This document shows positions 47,901 through 54,400 of a stretch of 64,000 nucleotides of DNA, piece after piece. The notes under the pieces were generated by a model. That model made no database searches. It was not told where the DNA came from and saw nothing but the letters and a program-made list of their open reading frames with translations. The first letter of the stretch is position 1, and every line of letters begins with the position of its first letter. This DNA is from Watersipora subatra (lineage: Eukaryota; Bryozoa; Gymnolaemata; Cheilostomatida; Watersiporidae). Made by a program: the position numbers and the translations under genes. The stretch spans positions 186,001 through 250,000 of the forward strand of contig NC_088714.1 in NCBI RefSeq assembly GCF_963576615.1, written 5' to 3'.

Positions 47901-48269
47901 GATCAGAAAATGAATAATATAATCATGTTTTTTAATGTGAGGGGAGCTGTTGCTGATCATTCAGTTTCTGATGTACTGTTACATTTTATTAAATTGTTGG
48001 TATTTCAGATTGTCCATTTGCCGTTGAGGAAACATCTTGCATTATGTTAAAATAGTATCATCTTAATTACACGAATTAACCAAACCTTTCGTTATTCGAA
48101 GATAATAAGGCCTTCATATCGTTTACATAACATTTTAAAATGCAAAAATAATACGTTAAAATTACCCAGTTCTTTCCTGTATACGCTGATCTTCGATAGC
48201 ATCTTCTACGTCAGCAATATCAACCTTTTTCCATCCTTTTTTCCTATTTTTGGATACCCTGCTCCGCAT
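14967..48269 (-). CDS. NOP53: NOP53 (GLTSCR2) ribosome biogenesis factor, complete, 12 exons
   Basis: NOP53 is a nucleolar factor of late pre-60S assembly; in yeast it recruits the exosome helicase Mtr4 for ITS2/5.8S processing. Exons in transcript order: 48269-48166, 38546-38458, 38353-38275, 37500-37368, 29177-29085, 28914-28819, 25801-25694, 24878-24714, 24577-24516, 22943-22757, 15262-15186, 15093-14967. They sum to 1320 nt (439 residues plus TAG) with every phase compatible; human NOP53 is 478. Family blocks seen: N-terminal NRKKGWKKV and QRIQERTGG; QLYFIDTD (fits the LFxVD-like arch-interacting motif that binds Mtr4); NYDLW; PGSSYNPAFDDHQ; an acidic then Lys/Arg-rich stretch (exon 8); a basic helix (exons 9-10); TSELKGSL; DDRFKSLQKRNIIEPR; and FRRKYKPKFVEKKAFKEI near the end, followed by about 20 extra residues. 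Intron 1 is 9.6 kb and nearly every intron holds transposons or minisatellites. The ATG is chosen because it opens the conserved basic N-terminus. Confidence 0.96.
15241..15554. repeat. 40-bp minisatellite that duplicates the NOP53 exon 11 acceptor
   Basis: Eight units of 40 bp. On the - strand each unit holds TATATTATAG followed by TGTAATACTTCCCTCCTTGA, i.e. the acceptor AG and the first bases of NOP53 exon 11. The real exon edge (15262) lies in the first, exon-proximal unit; all others are copies upstream in the intron. The same array continues at 17808-18004 and 20918-20975, separated by two Helitrons. Unit length is not a multiple of 3, so use of an upstream AG would usually break the frame. 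Confidence 0.93.
15555..17807 (-). mobile_element. Helitron-type element, family 2 (TCCCACGACC...CTAG)
   Basis: On the - strand it begins TCCCACGACCAAAC at 17807 and ends TTTCTAG at 15555, preceded by A and followed by T, without target duplication: the Helitron pattern. Both flanks are parts of the 40-bp minisatellite, so the empty site can be read. Inside are a direct duplication of about 250 bp (about 15715-15960 and 15970-16215), a pair of inverted arms of about 130 bp (about 16305-16436 and 17055-17188), and an open frame of 146 codons at 17506-17066 of unknown content. No Rep/helicase protein was seen. A second copy starts at 63658, and part of the arm sequence recurs at about 40250-40500. 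Confidence 0.72.
17066..17506 (-). CDS. Unrecognised 146-codon ORF inside Helitron family 2
   Basis: It starts MPSLIFIKIKTGKR about 300 nt from the element's 5' end and ends in the inverted-repeat arm. It has a basic N-terminus and a Cys-rich end (LLCCRCQICGN). I recognise no family; the end overlaps repeat sequence and may be non-coding. It may be chance, or a captured gene piece. Confidence 0.2.
   Translation of the reverse strand: MPSLIFIKIKTGKRNAEQQRIEPLVVRISRKNDVHISPVYSIVELLKVSVINVEVLKYNRFSFVDFKVTDILDTFEYFGILTDVQSSKSKGNDGVIFLTILMRLLQYLKVDLQQTSHYSYLVSKDSPCLTLLCCRCQICGNVITSS
17808..18004. repeat. Continuation of the 40-bp minisatellite between two Helitrons
   Basis: Five units of the GGTCATCAAGGAGGGAAGTA type, more diverged than the array at 15241, with lengths of 35-40 bp. 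It ends at the 3' terminus of the next Helitron. Confidence 0.9.
18005..20917 (-). mobile_element. Helitron with degenerate ORF, inserted in the 40-bp minisatellite
   Basis: On the - strand it begins TCTACTATATAAACGC (20917) and ends with CGGGTAATGCAG then CTAG (18005). The base before is A and the base after is T, with no target duplication. Joining the flanks restores a normal repeat unit (CACTATAATATA then TAAAAGG). The 5' part carries a fragment of the DNA transposon seen at 23038-23449, and a CA microsatellite at 20873-20888. The only protein trace is the repeat ORF at 18640-19188. The same ends delimit the 4.7-kb Helitron at 32082-36759. Confidence 0.85.
18640..19188 (-). pseudogene. 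Degenerate N-terminal repeat region of a Helitron-type protein
   Basis: From ATG at 19188 the frame reads MPPKKPTAKTHEQLDFRKER and then about six units of roughly 22 residues around AARQAETAEQTQL. It is broken by an internal stop within the second unit and by frameshifts. Arg/Ala-rich units with (A/S)ET(P/A)EQ are common at the N-terminus of Helitron Rep/helicase ORFs in animals, which suits its place in a Helitron; that link is from memory of the family. No HUH or helicase motif follows. Confidence 0.55.
20918..20975. repeat. Last piece of the 40-bp minisatellite
   Basis: About one and a half units right of the Helitron, starting TAAAAGGTCATCAAGGAGG. Together with the pieces at 15241 and 17808 it formed one array of about 570 bp before the two insertions. 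Confidence 0.88.
21255..21594. mobile_element. MITE with AGCCTGGTTCCCATA inverted ends
   Basis: Ends AGCCTGGTTCCCATA and TATGGGAACCAGGCT are exact inverted repeats, flanked by TAA on both sides. A 3-bp TAA duplication suits PIF/Harbinger-type MITEs; the short palindromic flank leaves other readings open. Length 340 bp, no ORF. In NOP53 intron 10. Confidence 0.7.
21609..21690. repeat. Two-copy tandem duplication, TAGTATTATTGCGGCACAC
   Basis: The segment TATAGTATTATTGCGGCACA and the following CTCATTTCG recur once, about 40 bp apart, in NOP53 intron 10. Confidence 0.8.
23018..24153. mobile_element. Tigger-family MITE with a nested element
   Basis: Left end CAGTCATACCACGATATA follows TA; right end GGTATGGGGCTG precedes TA. 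The inside (GGGACTGAGCTCGTAGGTC, TTTTCTCATATCTC) matches the copy at 57929-58648. It is split by the TIR element at 23038-23449. Near 24070 it carries a single copy of the motif CCACCTAGCAGCCGC, the seed of the 15-bp minisatellite at 62985-63415. Confidence 0.72.
23038..23449. mobile_element. TIR DNA transposon (TACCG...GACTATTAGCCGC ends)
   Basis: Left end TACCGCACTTTTCCGACTAT, right end the reverse of TACCGTACTTTTCAGACTAT. No transposase. It contains GC-rich fold-back units around AACGGTACTGTTCCGTTAGG (23213 and 23275). Pieces of the same family sit near the 5' ends of both Helitrons (20540-20715 and 32148-32220). Confidence 0.8.
25341..25690. repeat. 19-bp minisatellite next to the NOP53 exon 7 donor
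   Basis: About 17 units of CCTTACCCATAGTCTGCTG and CCATACCCATAGTCTGCTG. On the transcribed strand the unit contains GGGTAAGG or GGGTATGG, close to a donor consensus; the array begins about 15 nt inside the intron after the real donor CAG|GTAAGA at 25693. Confidence 0.9.
26450..26515. repeat. GC-rich end of a hAT-like element (fragment)
   Basis: AAAGCCGCATGCGGCTCCGC, followed by AACCGCAGGTTGCCAACCC, resembles terminal sequences of hAT elements in animals. Only one end is visible. Confidence 0.4.
26909..27460. repeat. 30-bp minisatellite in NOP53 intron 6
   Basis: About 18 units of the type TCTACTACACATGATTGGTT followed by ACATTTGGAC, with substitutions and few indels. Non-coding. Confidence 0.92.
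27893..27965. repeat. 19-bp tandem repeat, 4 copies
   Basis: Four near-perfect copies of CAATCAATACAGTTAAATA in NOP53 intron 6. Confidence 0.9.
29765..30944. mobile_element. TIR DNA transposon (ACCCTACAGGATGAA ends)
   Basis: Exact inverted ends ACCCTACAGGATGAA and TTCATCCTGTAGGGT, 1180 bp apart, with a T before and an A after. The inner flanks also fold back (TATTCGTGG, GAATTTAATAATTCGCGGAA). Contains a short acidic coding-like trace near 30520-30700, too weak to name. Superfamily undetermined. Confidence 0.78.
31366..31912. repeat. 45-bp minisatellite grown from a transposon segment
   Basis: About 11 units of AAAGTAGCAAGGCCACGTTA-AACAAGGAGCTACGATTACCCTGAT. Because 45 is a multiple of 3, all frames stay open and give repetitive ORFs on the - strand, which are not genes. 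One single unit of the same sequence (AAGTAACAAGACCATGTTAA) is present at the matching place of the copy at 58710-59823 (about 59530). Confidence 0.92.
34273..35705 (-). mobile_element. Tc1-like transposon, nearly intact
   Basis: 27-bp perfect inverted ends beginning CAGTGGTGTGCATAAACTTG, flanked by TA duplications (34271-34272 and 35706-35707). Total 1433 bp. It carries one transposase frame on the - strand with a single internal stop. It sits inside the composite Helitron and is the best preserved element of the window. Confidence 0.95.
34632..35654 (-). pseudogene. Tc1 transposase, one in-frame stop
   Basis: Cuts and pastes Tc1 elements at TA sites. From ATG at 35654: paired-like HTH region with SAGRPKKTT (AT-hook-like GRP motif) and SLADRHLHSTQLCKEI, then the DDE domain with LFSDES, YYQDDNAPCH and SPDLNPIE. 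The second Asp and the Glu are 34 residues apart, the DD34E pattern of Tc1, so all three catalytic residues are kept. A TAG at 34809-34811 follows IETLW; the frame then stays open for another 58 codons with normal family content and ends at 34632. Length with the C-terminal part is about 340, the family norm. Whether the TAG is fixed or a sequencing error cannot be judged here. Confidence 0.93.
36040..36470. repeat. Degenerate repeat rich in GCGATTGATTGCGAG
   Basis: Irregular units of about 11-26 bp built from GCGAGTGCGAGGCGATTGA inside the composite Helitron. GC content is clearly above its surroundings. Long open frames on both strands are by-products of the repeat. Confidence 0.8.
36760..36890. 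mobile_element. Right remnant of the TIR element interrupted by the Helitron
   Basis: Contains GTGGCGCTCAAATAGAGGTG and GGTGGCGTTCAATTAAAGG, matching the right end of the copy at 58710-59823, plus a second end-like piece finishing GTTCAAATAAAAGTTTCACAG. Confidence 0.65.
36950..37290. repeat. 20-bp minisatellite downstream of the NOP53 exon 4 donor
   Basis: About 16 imperfect units of GGCGAGACAAGGGAGACAAT. It lies about 80 bp into NOP53 intron 4. The long Leu/Ser/Pro-rich and Gly/Arg-rich ORFs over it come from the repeat. Confidence 0.9.
37589..38150. repeat. 44-bp minisatellite in NOP53 intron 3
   Basis: About 13 units of CATGATATACAATGTGTCAC-AGGGTAGTACTGATATAGAGTTAA, with substitutions and two partial units. 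It fills most of the 774-bp intron between exons 3 and 4. Confidence 0.92.
39340..39565 (+). mobile_element. Helitron 3' end fragment
   Basis: It ends with the hairpin CTCGGGCAACGCCGGGT, then AGCACAG and CTAG followed by T. The upstream 200 bp (TTACAGTTGTTTTTATTTCT, AATTTCAACTACACAAAAC-like) match the blocks before 33080, 34090 and 36028. The 5' end was not found, so this may be a truncated or solo end. An (AT)n run lies near 39143-39172. Confidence 0.65.
39589..39960. mobile_element. MITE-like repeat, also at 53500-53930
   Basis: Starts ACAGTAAACGCTCCTATAAC and shares ordered blocks with 53500-53930 (TATAACGTAAATTCC, AAAGTGTCAAG, GATCGTCAG, GGCGTTA). The TATAACGTAA doublet at the left resembles a transposon end; the right end is not defined. 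Confidence 0.55.
40515..40625 (-). repeat. tRNA-derived SINE (diverged)
   Basis: On the - strand TGTAGCTTAATGGTTAGTTT fits a pol III A box (TRGCNNAGYNGG) and GTTCCCACGATCAG lies where a B box is expected. It shares its 5' end (CAATGACTTCATTGGGCAAA region) with the copy at 43520-43640. Too degenerate for a tRNA gene. Confidence 0.55.
40741..42324 (-). pseudogene. Tigger (pogo/CENP-B family) transposase, broken by several frameshifts and stops
   Basis: From ATG at 42324: KELIAKYESGVPLSVLAKEF and GMAKSTIS, the pogo/CENP-B N-terminal HTH; then the second HTH (GFDFKAGRGWFEKFKKRSGI), KSDL-like linker; the DDE part with LTLLLCGNASSDFK, LLIYHPENPRAFK, then LLMDNASAHPP (second Asp) and LPATTTPLIQPMDQQIIANF (region of the third acid); and an acidic C-terminal tail to a stop at 40741. 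At least three frame breaks separate these parts. Domain order is that of Tigger elements. The start is preceded three bases upstream by the hAT insertion at 42335. Confidence 0.92.
42335..43290 (-). mobile_element. hAT element inserted in the Tigger copy
   Basis: Inverted ends CAGGGTTGG and CCAACCCTG with an exact 8-bp duplication TAATGAAT (42327-42334 and 43291-43298). A - strand remnant at about 42845-42730 reads LTASVDCVFSSCGLVYSKLR and NHLGVKVGKLVFV, the C-terminal dimerisation region of hAT transposases. The left part is dominated by GATATTTATTGATAT-type inverted repeats. Non-autonomous deletion derivative. Confidence 0.93.
43299..43458 (-). mobile_element. 5' end of the split Tigger element
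   Basis: After the hAT duplication the sequence continues to a terminus reading, on the - strand, CAGTGAAACCTCGGTTCTCG next to TA. Together with 40741-42326 this is one Tigger copy; its opposite inverted end was not found near 40500-40740, so that side is lost or very diverged. Confidence 0.8.
43520..43640 (-). repeat. tRNA-derived SINE
   Basis: On the - strand CTCACGTAGCCTAATTGGTT contains a good A box and GAGATCAAATCCAGC a B-box-like sequence about 35 nt later. Related to the copy at 40515-40625. No intact cloverleaf, so not called a tRNA. Confidence 0.62.
43641..45091. other. NOP53 intron 1, unassigned part
   Basis: No gene, transposon end or tandem repeat was recognised here. Confidence 0.5.
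45092..46327 (+). mobile_element. Tigger/pogo-like element, deletion derivative
   Basis: Inverted ends CAGTAATACTTCAACTTACG and the reverse of CAGTCATACGTCAACTTACG, flanked by TA. The coding remnant from about 45357 reads ITIDIKRKIIEKYAKC (pogo HTH), then a 103-codon frame at 45545-45856 with LRHWIKDKQLAGDSVTET and LFEKAGAIHQNY, the second CENP-B-type HTH. The DDE domain is absent. Two stops lie between the parts. The opposite-strand relative is at 3291-5348. Confidence 0.88.
46898..47830 (-). mobile_element. 5'-truncated LINE, end of reverse transcriptase ORF
   Basis: On the - strand: LGVELQSDLKWNKHICKIES, LRRVLRNADARTRKAAYTSL, VRPGLEYGCVVWDPH, the thumb/C-terminal region of jockey- or Rex1-like LINE ORF2, ending at 46992. 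Upstream, in another frame, PLNGKSLTLVNSLKHF is the block that normally precedes LGV, so one frameshift separates them. The 3' tail is a short (TCTGA)n run at 46898-46917. The catalytic YxDD is missing. It differs from the LINE at 11302. Confidence 0.85.
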
Positions 48270-48811
48270 TTTGGATCACGTGGACCTGCTAAAGGTGATT
48301 ACAATCTTGCCTCAGCTGTCCAAGGATACCTTTCAAATTCAGTAGTCTGAGAAACAAAACCGCACGCGTAGTATTTTTGTCTGACAACATGAACAAAAAG
48401 CATGCACAACAAATGTATGGAGCAATAACAACAACGACCTTGCGAGCAACCACGCTGTTAAAGCAAATAGTACTTCTCTCATGTACTTTAAAGCACAGGA
48501 AAGCTGCTGCTTATTTCGCCAAAAATTCTGTACAAATTAGTTGTTAAGACTATATAGTAAATTTCTTAGGGATCCAGGTACGATAACGGTTAGTTTACAG
48601 GCTCTCTGGCACCTCGGATCGCCAGATTAGGTAACTTCATGAATGAGCATATATGCCACAAGTTACTTGAATCAAACCAAAATATTAGTGGTGATAAAGA
48701 CTTGACCATAATTGTCATTTGTTTTTGTGACGAATACTAGGCTGTTGTACTATGTATACTAGACAATGTACTACATGAGTCTAGAATATTAAAACGGGAA
48801 ACAGTCCCAAC

Positions 48812-48989
48812 CAGACCTGCCAACCCAAGAGTGGGGCAATGCGTGAGATTTGGTTTTGGGGCAATTGATGTATCAATGATAGTATATATAAAATTGTGGG
48901 AATTGGGGCAAAATTCTCACGCATTTTCATTTTTTCTTTGGGGTGATTGCGTGAGTCTCACGCCCAATACGTGAGAGTTGGCAGGTATG
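48812..48989. mobile_element. hAT-type MITE, 178 bp
   Basis: Ends CAGACCTGCCAAC and GTTGGCAGGTATG, with an exact 8-bp duplication GTCCCAAC (48804-48811 and 48990-48997). It lies about 540 bp upstream of the NOP53 start. Just beyond are three imperfect 22-bp units around GACAAAGGTTGGTCCGAATC (48990-49090). Confidence 0.9.
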
Positions 48990-50374
48990 GTCCCAACATC
49001 AACAAGTCCGAACCTAGACAAGTCCCAATCTCGACAAAGGTTGGTCCGAATCTAGACAAAGGCTGGTCTGAATATCGACAAAGGCAGGTTAGAAAAAAAC
49101 GGCTAGGAAACCCTTTGTCCAATTGTTTTCGATCCATGTAAGTGTATATGTCTCACAGGGAACTGCAACAACACAATCTCCAACATACCTCGTTTTGCTG
49201 TCAGGAAGAAAGAAGGCAAGCATAAATATAAAGCTCACAATTGGACACAGAAATTGTGAAAAACTTGAAAAACCATTTTGTGGTATTAAAGAAAGAATGC
49301 ATGACCACAAAATAATTGAACTTATTTTATTGTTGAACCTATTATATTAATCAGTATGGTTAATATTGTATGGTGTTTGTGACCAACTCGTTTCGAGATT
49401 GGGACCAACCGTTGTTGATATACAAACTCCTTCTCCAAACTACCTTTATATTACAAATACTCTAAATAATGTAATTATCTTCTAAAACCAAAGAACAGAT
49501 TTTTAAGCAAGTTTACACCATAAGCTGGATATTAAAAGAAACGATTAATGTTATATATAAGCATATGCAATTGTGAAGTGCTCATTGGAGCTTTATCAAT
49601 AAAGTTAATTAATAGAGTTAGATTGGAGAATGTATTTACAGCAGCTTTTATTTAAACTTTTGTCAGATTTTTGTCTAAAACGATATAATTTAAAAATAAC
49701 GTGTTTATTTCATCCTAATAAAATATAACATAAATACACCTTTGTTAAACACAAAGTCCAGGTAGTATTATATAAACTGCGATGAACGCATATTCAGTGT
49801 TTAAATACTAAAGCTAATAACCTTTAAGTGTTAATCATTGATGCGATTCTAAACTTAAGTTGCAATCGAGCTGCATCATCAGATTATTTTGAAGATGTTC
49901 AAGCTCAAATTTTTTTTAACATTCGAAGCAAAAGCATAACCAATTTTTTTGTTTGAACTCCCGAGTTTTTTTGAGATCTAAGACATCAAAAAACTTGGGT
50001 TGGACTGCATGCCATGTTTCTCTTTTACCTGTGCTGCTCCTCTTGGGAAAGCATGTCGAATGATTCTGCTTTCTTTTATGTGAAAATTACTTTTGGCCAA
50101 AGTTGTTTGTTCTGCATTATTCAATGCCGTAGTCATGCTCGAAAGTCAGCTCGTATCTCGAGTTTCTTGCATGTTGGGAAGCTCGTATGTAGAGGTATGG
50201 CTGTATTTAGTTTTACTTTTAATTTACTTTTGTTATATAATGCGTGAATCTTTTATGTGATTACTTGCAGTAGTTATTAGTATGTTTGGGCTCTGGAATG
50301 AATTAAACAGAATTCAATGTATTATAAGAACATGTGCTCCAACATCAACTTTTCAGACAAAGTTTCAATGTAAA

Positions 50375-51335
50375 TACGAGGTCTGATCCAAAAGTTCCCG
50401 GAATGGAGTTGTATACTCGTGCATATTCACATGATGGAAAAACCCATTGCAGGGTTGGCTGGGAAACACCTCTGGAGTGTTGTCACAAAACGTTCAGGTT
50501 GCTATGACAATGCGTTCTCATGTGAGCTAACGATATGTCAAGGTATGTCCGGTGCTTCCGTCTTTTTTTTAACAAATTATCGTCATACCTAATCAATCGG
50601 AACAGCGTATTTGCATTAAATTTTGTGCGAAATTAGGGAAAACAAGTACTCAGACAGTTGAAATGTTAACTATTGCTTTTGAAGATGCTGGTCTATAAAA
50701 ACACAAATTTTTGAGTGGTACAAACGTTTTTGTGAAGGTAGAGACAGCACCGAAGATGACGCAAGGTCTGGCAGACCAGCGTCGGCAAGAACCTGCTCGT
50801 AAATTGACAGTGTGAGGTCACTAGGCATGCCAGATCGACGTTTAACCATTACAGATATCTTGAGAGACTGGACTTATTTTTGAAACTGTTCAAAAAGTTT
50901 TAACTGACAATTTAAACAATTTTTTAACAAATCAAACGAGTCGCAGCAAAGTTCGTGCCAAGCTTGCTGACTGATGACCAAAACGAGCTCAGGATGCACG
51001 CTTGCAACGGTTTTAAAAAAAGCTTTCAAGAATGATCAAAACTTTATTTTAAAGGTCGTAATATCCTTGTTTTTCCTAATTGCACACAAAATTTAATGCA
51101 AATGCGCTGTTCTGGTTTATTAGACATGATAAATTTTTTTTTTTAAAAGACGGAAGCACCGGACAGACCTTGACATATCGTTAACTCACATGAGAACGCA
51201 TTGTCATAGCAACCTGAAATTTTGTGACAACACTCCAGAGGTGTTTCCCAGCCAACCCTGCAATGGGTTTATCCATCGTGTGAATATGCACGAGTATACA
51301 ACTCAATTCCGGGAACTTTTGGATCAGACCTCGTA
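50375..51335. mobile_element. mariner deletion derivative with about 190-bp inverted repeats
   Basis: The ends TACGAGGTCTGATCCAAAAG and its reverse complement are followed by about 190 bp of near-perfect inverted repeat (to about 50565 and from about 51145). TA is at both borders. Between them is a + strand mariner transposase N-terminal remnant: EQRICIKFCAKLGKTSTQT, GRDSTEDDARSGRPAS-like in shifting frames, with stops. No catalytic domain remains. The right inverted repeat abuts RBM34. Confidence 0.9.
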
Positions 51336-51412
51336 CATGTATATCAGCCATATCTGGCTGATTTCAATCATTCTTGTATGTTATTTAGATAACTTCTACA
51401 GAAATACTCCAC

Positions 51413-54400
51413 ATGTCTGAGATGGATTATGAGCCTGGTAGCTTATCAGAACTGATTGCTGCAAAATCCCGCAGCAAAAAAGGAAAAGTGAAAAAGGCAG
51501 TTAGTCGATCGAATGAAGAAAACCTTCAGCGAATATTTGAAGATTCTTCTTCAGGAGATTATGTCACCAAACCTCTCTCTACAGTAAGTCCCTATCAACC
51601 CTTTTACCTCATCTTCTTTGTGCTATGTTATCAAACCTCTCTCTACCGTGAGTCCCCTATCGACCTTTTTACATCATCTTCTTTATGCTATGTTATCAAA
51701 CCTCTCTCTACAGTGAGTTCTCTATCAACCCTTTTACATCATCTTCTTTATGCTATGTTATCAAACCTCTCTACCGTGAGTCCCCTATCAACCCTTTTAC
51801 ATCATCTTCTTTATGCTATGTTATCAAACCTCTCTCTACAGTGAGTCCCCTATCAACCTTTTTACATCATCTTCTTTATGTTATGTTATCAAACCTCTCT
51901 CTACAGTGAGTCCTCTATCAACCCTTTTACATCATCTTCTTTATGCTATGATATCAAACCTCTCTTTACAGTGAGTCCCCTATCAACCCTTTTACATCAT
52001 CTTTTTTATGCTATGTTATCAAACCTCTCTCTACAGTGAGTCCTCTATCAACCCTTTTACATCATCTTCTTTATGCTATGTTATCAAACCTCTCTTTACA
52101 GTGAGTCTCCTATCAACCTTTTTACATTATCTTTTTTATGCTATGTTATCAAACCTCTCTCTAAAGTGAGTCCCCTATCAACCTTTTTACATCATCTTCT
52201 TTATGCTATGTTATCAAACCTCTCTCTACCGTGAGTCCCTATCAACCTTTTTACATCATCTTCTTTATGCTATGTTATCAAACCTCTCTCTACAGTGAGT
52301 CCTCTATCAACCCTTTTACATCATCTTCTTTATGTTATGTTATCAAACCTTTCTCTACAGTGAGTCCCCTATCAACCTTTTACATCATCTTCTTTATGCT
52401 ATGTTATCCAATCTCTCTTTACAGTGAGTCCTCTATCAACCCTTTTACATCATCTTTTTTATGCTATGTTATCAAACCTCTCTCTACAGTGAGTCCCCTA
52501 TCAACCTTTTTACATCATCTTCTTTATGCTATGTTATCAAACCTCACTCTACAGTGATTCCCCTATCAACCTTTCTACATCATCTTCTTTATGCTATGTT
52601 ATCAAACCTCTCTCTGCAGTGAGTCCCTTATCAACCTTTTTACATCATCTTCTTTATGCTATGTTATCAAACCTCTCTTTACTACAGTGAATCCCCTATC
52701 AACTCTTTTAAAACATTTTCTTTATTTGGTGTTGCCAAACTCTCTGTACAGCAACTCTCTCACCCAAGCGACTGCCATAACTACAATGCTGTTGTTAACT
52801 TAGCTTATAGTCACACTTGCTATATCGGTTAAGTTAATGAAAAACCAGTAGCTATAGGCTGTATTTTCCATTAGCATTGATCACTGATATCGAAGTTGCT
52901 TAAATACTTTTAGGAAATTGAGGACACAACTCGTCCAACGTCGTCAGATAAGCTCACGAAAATCCAGGAAGAAGCTGATGACGCAATTCAGCCAAACACG
53001 ACAGTTGAGAGACGGAAGGAGGTTCGGGAAAAAAGTAAACTTGTTAAGTTACGACAACGAGAAAAGCTAGCAACTGGAAGTCACACAGTGTTTGTAGGGA
53101 ATGTCCCAGTTGAAGCAGAAAAAAAGGTGGGCATACTTTGAGATAGATACTTACCATAGACTTAGTTTCTGTAAGGATAGGATGGCGAGGCTTGGATCCC
53201 CGTCTTTCCATTTCCATCTTTCCTGTAAACATTTGTAGTCGGAGCCTCTGTCCTTTGCCGACTCCTCTGTCCTCTGTGCCTCTGCCAGAGTCGCAGTCGC
53301 ATCTCTTTATTTTATTACTTTACTCCACGAAGAGCTCACACCATGTTCCACTGCCTAAATGTCTGTATTTACTGATTTTTTATCTGCCAATCTTTGATTA
53401 GGAAAGTTTTTCTCAGAAAAGGTTGTATAATTGGTGGCTTTCATTTAATATAAGCAATATTTTCTCATCTCACTCTGGTTGCTCACTCTGAAAGAATACA
53501 CAGTATACGCTCTTATAACGTATACCTTCTATAACGTAAATTCCTCATGGCGTAAATAATTTATGTAAAGTTTTTGCATTGTACAACATAAAGAATTCCA
53601 TATAACAAAGTGTCAAGGAGCCGGTGCAAATTCTCAAATTTGGTTTGCATAAGGGAATCTTGTAGTTTGCTCTAAAATATTGATACCTTGTGCCACACTT
53701 GAGAGAGAAAATGACATAATTATTTTTATGGCTCTCTCTATTACATGTATATATAATACTAGTACCCCGGCAATTTAGTTCGCTGTTAGAGATCGTCAGG
53801 TGTGTCGACAAAGCGCAAATTATATGTAACTGCACAATGATTCTGAAATACTTCAATACGGTCTATTGGTGCTGGCGTTAGAGTGTTGATATACCAAACT
53901 GAATGTTGCTAGTTTCATTACTGTATTACTTGTTGGTAAGTCGAGTGCTTTGTTACGACCAGCTAATTGCAAAAAATTAGAGTACAGTCGAACCCCAACA
54001 TAGGAAGTTATTCTGTTCCAGTATTTGCTTCTCATGTCGAAATCATGGTATGTTGAAGCACATATTTTCATGAGGATTGTAAGTTGAATGTTGACTGTAC
54101 AAGATGTCAACATATCATAAGCTTTAGTTGACAACACTTTTCTACTTTTGGAGAATCATAATGTAACACCCTCTTGATGCTTAATAATGTCACAAATTAA
54201 TGCGGTAAATGCTTATTTTTCTCTTGTGATGAAAATATGGTTCCTGTACATTCAAGTTTGAAATCAGCCCAAAGAGCCTAACAGATACAAAAGGCTATGA
54301 ATTGCTACAAAAACACTTAGTGTATGTTTTTTATTAGCTGTTGACTTGTGGTAATAAACTATTAGCTGTTGACTTGTGGTAATAAACTATTAGCTGTTGA

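Larger units (their letters stand above)
48270..51412. promoter_or_regulatory. Shared upstream region of NOP53 and RBM34
   Basis: The two genes point away from each other, so both promoters should lie here. It contains a MITE (48812-48989), a Tigger-type right end (about 50105-50205) and a mariner derivative (50375-51335) that ends 78 bp before the RBM34 ATG. No TATA box or named site can be supported. Confidence 0.5.

Noticed and set aside
49089-49350. Paired 73-75 codon ORFs on opposite strands
   Set aside because: No recognisable family, no splice context and no repeats; left as non-coding.
51685-52803. Several ORFs reading LLCYQTSL or LCYVIKPLS repeats
   Set aside because: Translations of the 64-bp minisatellite in RBM34 intron 1.
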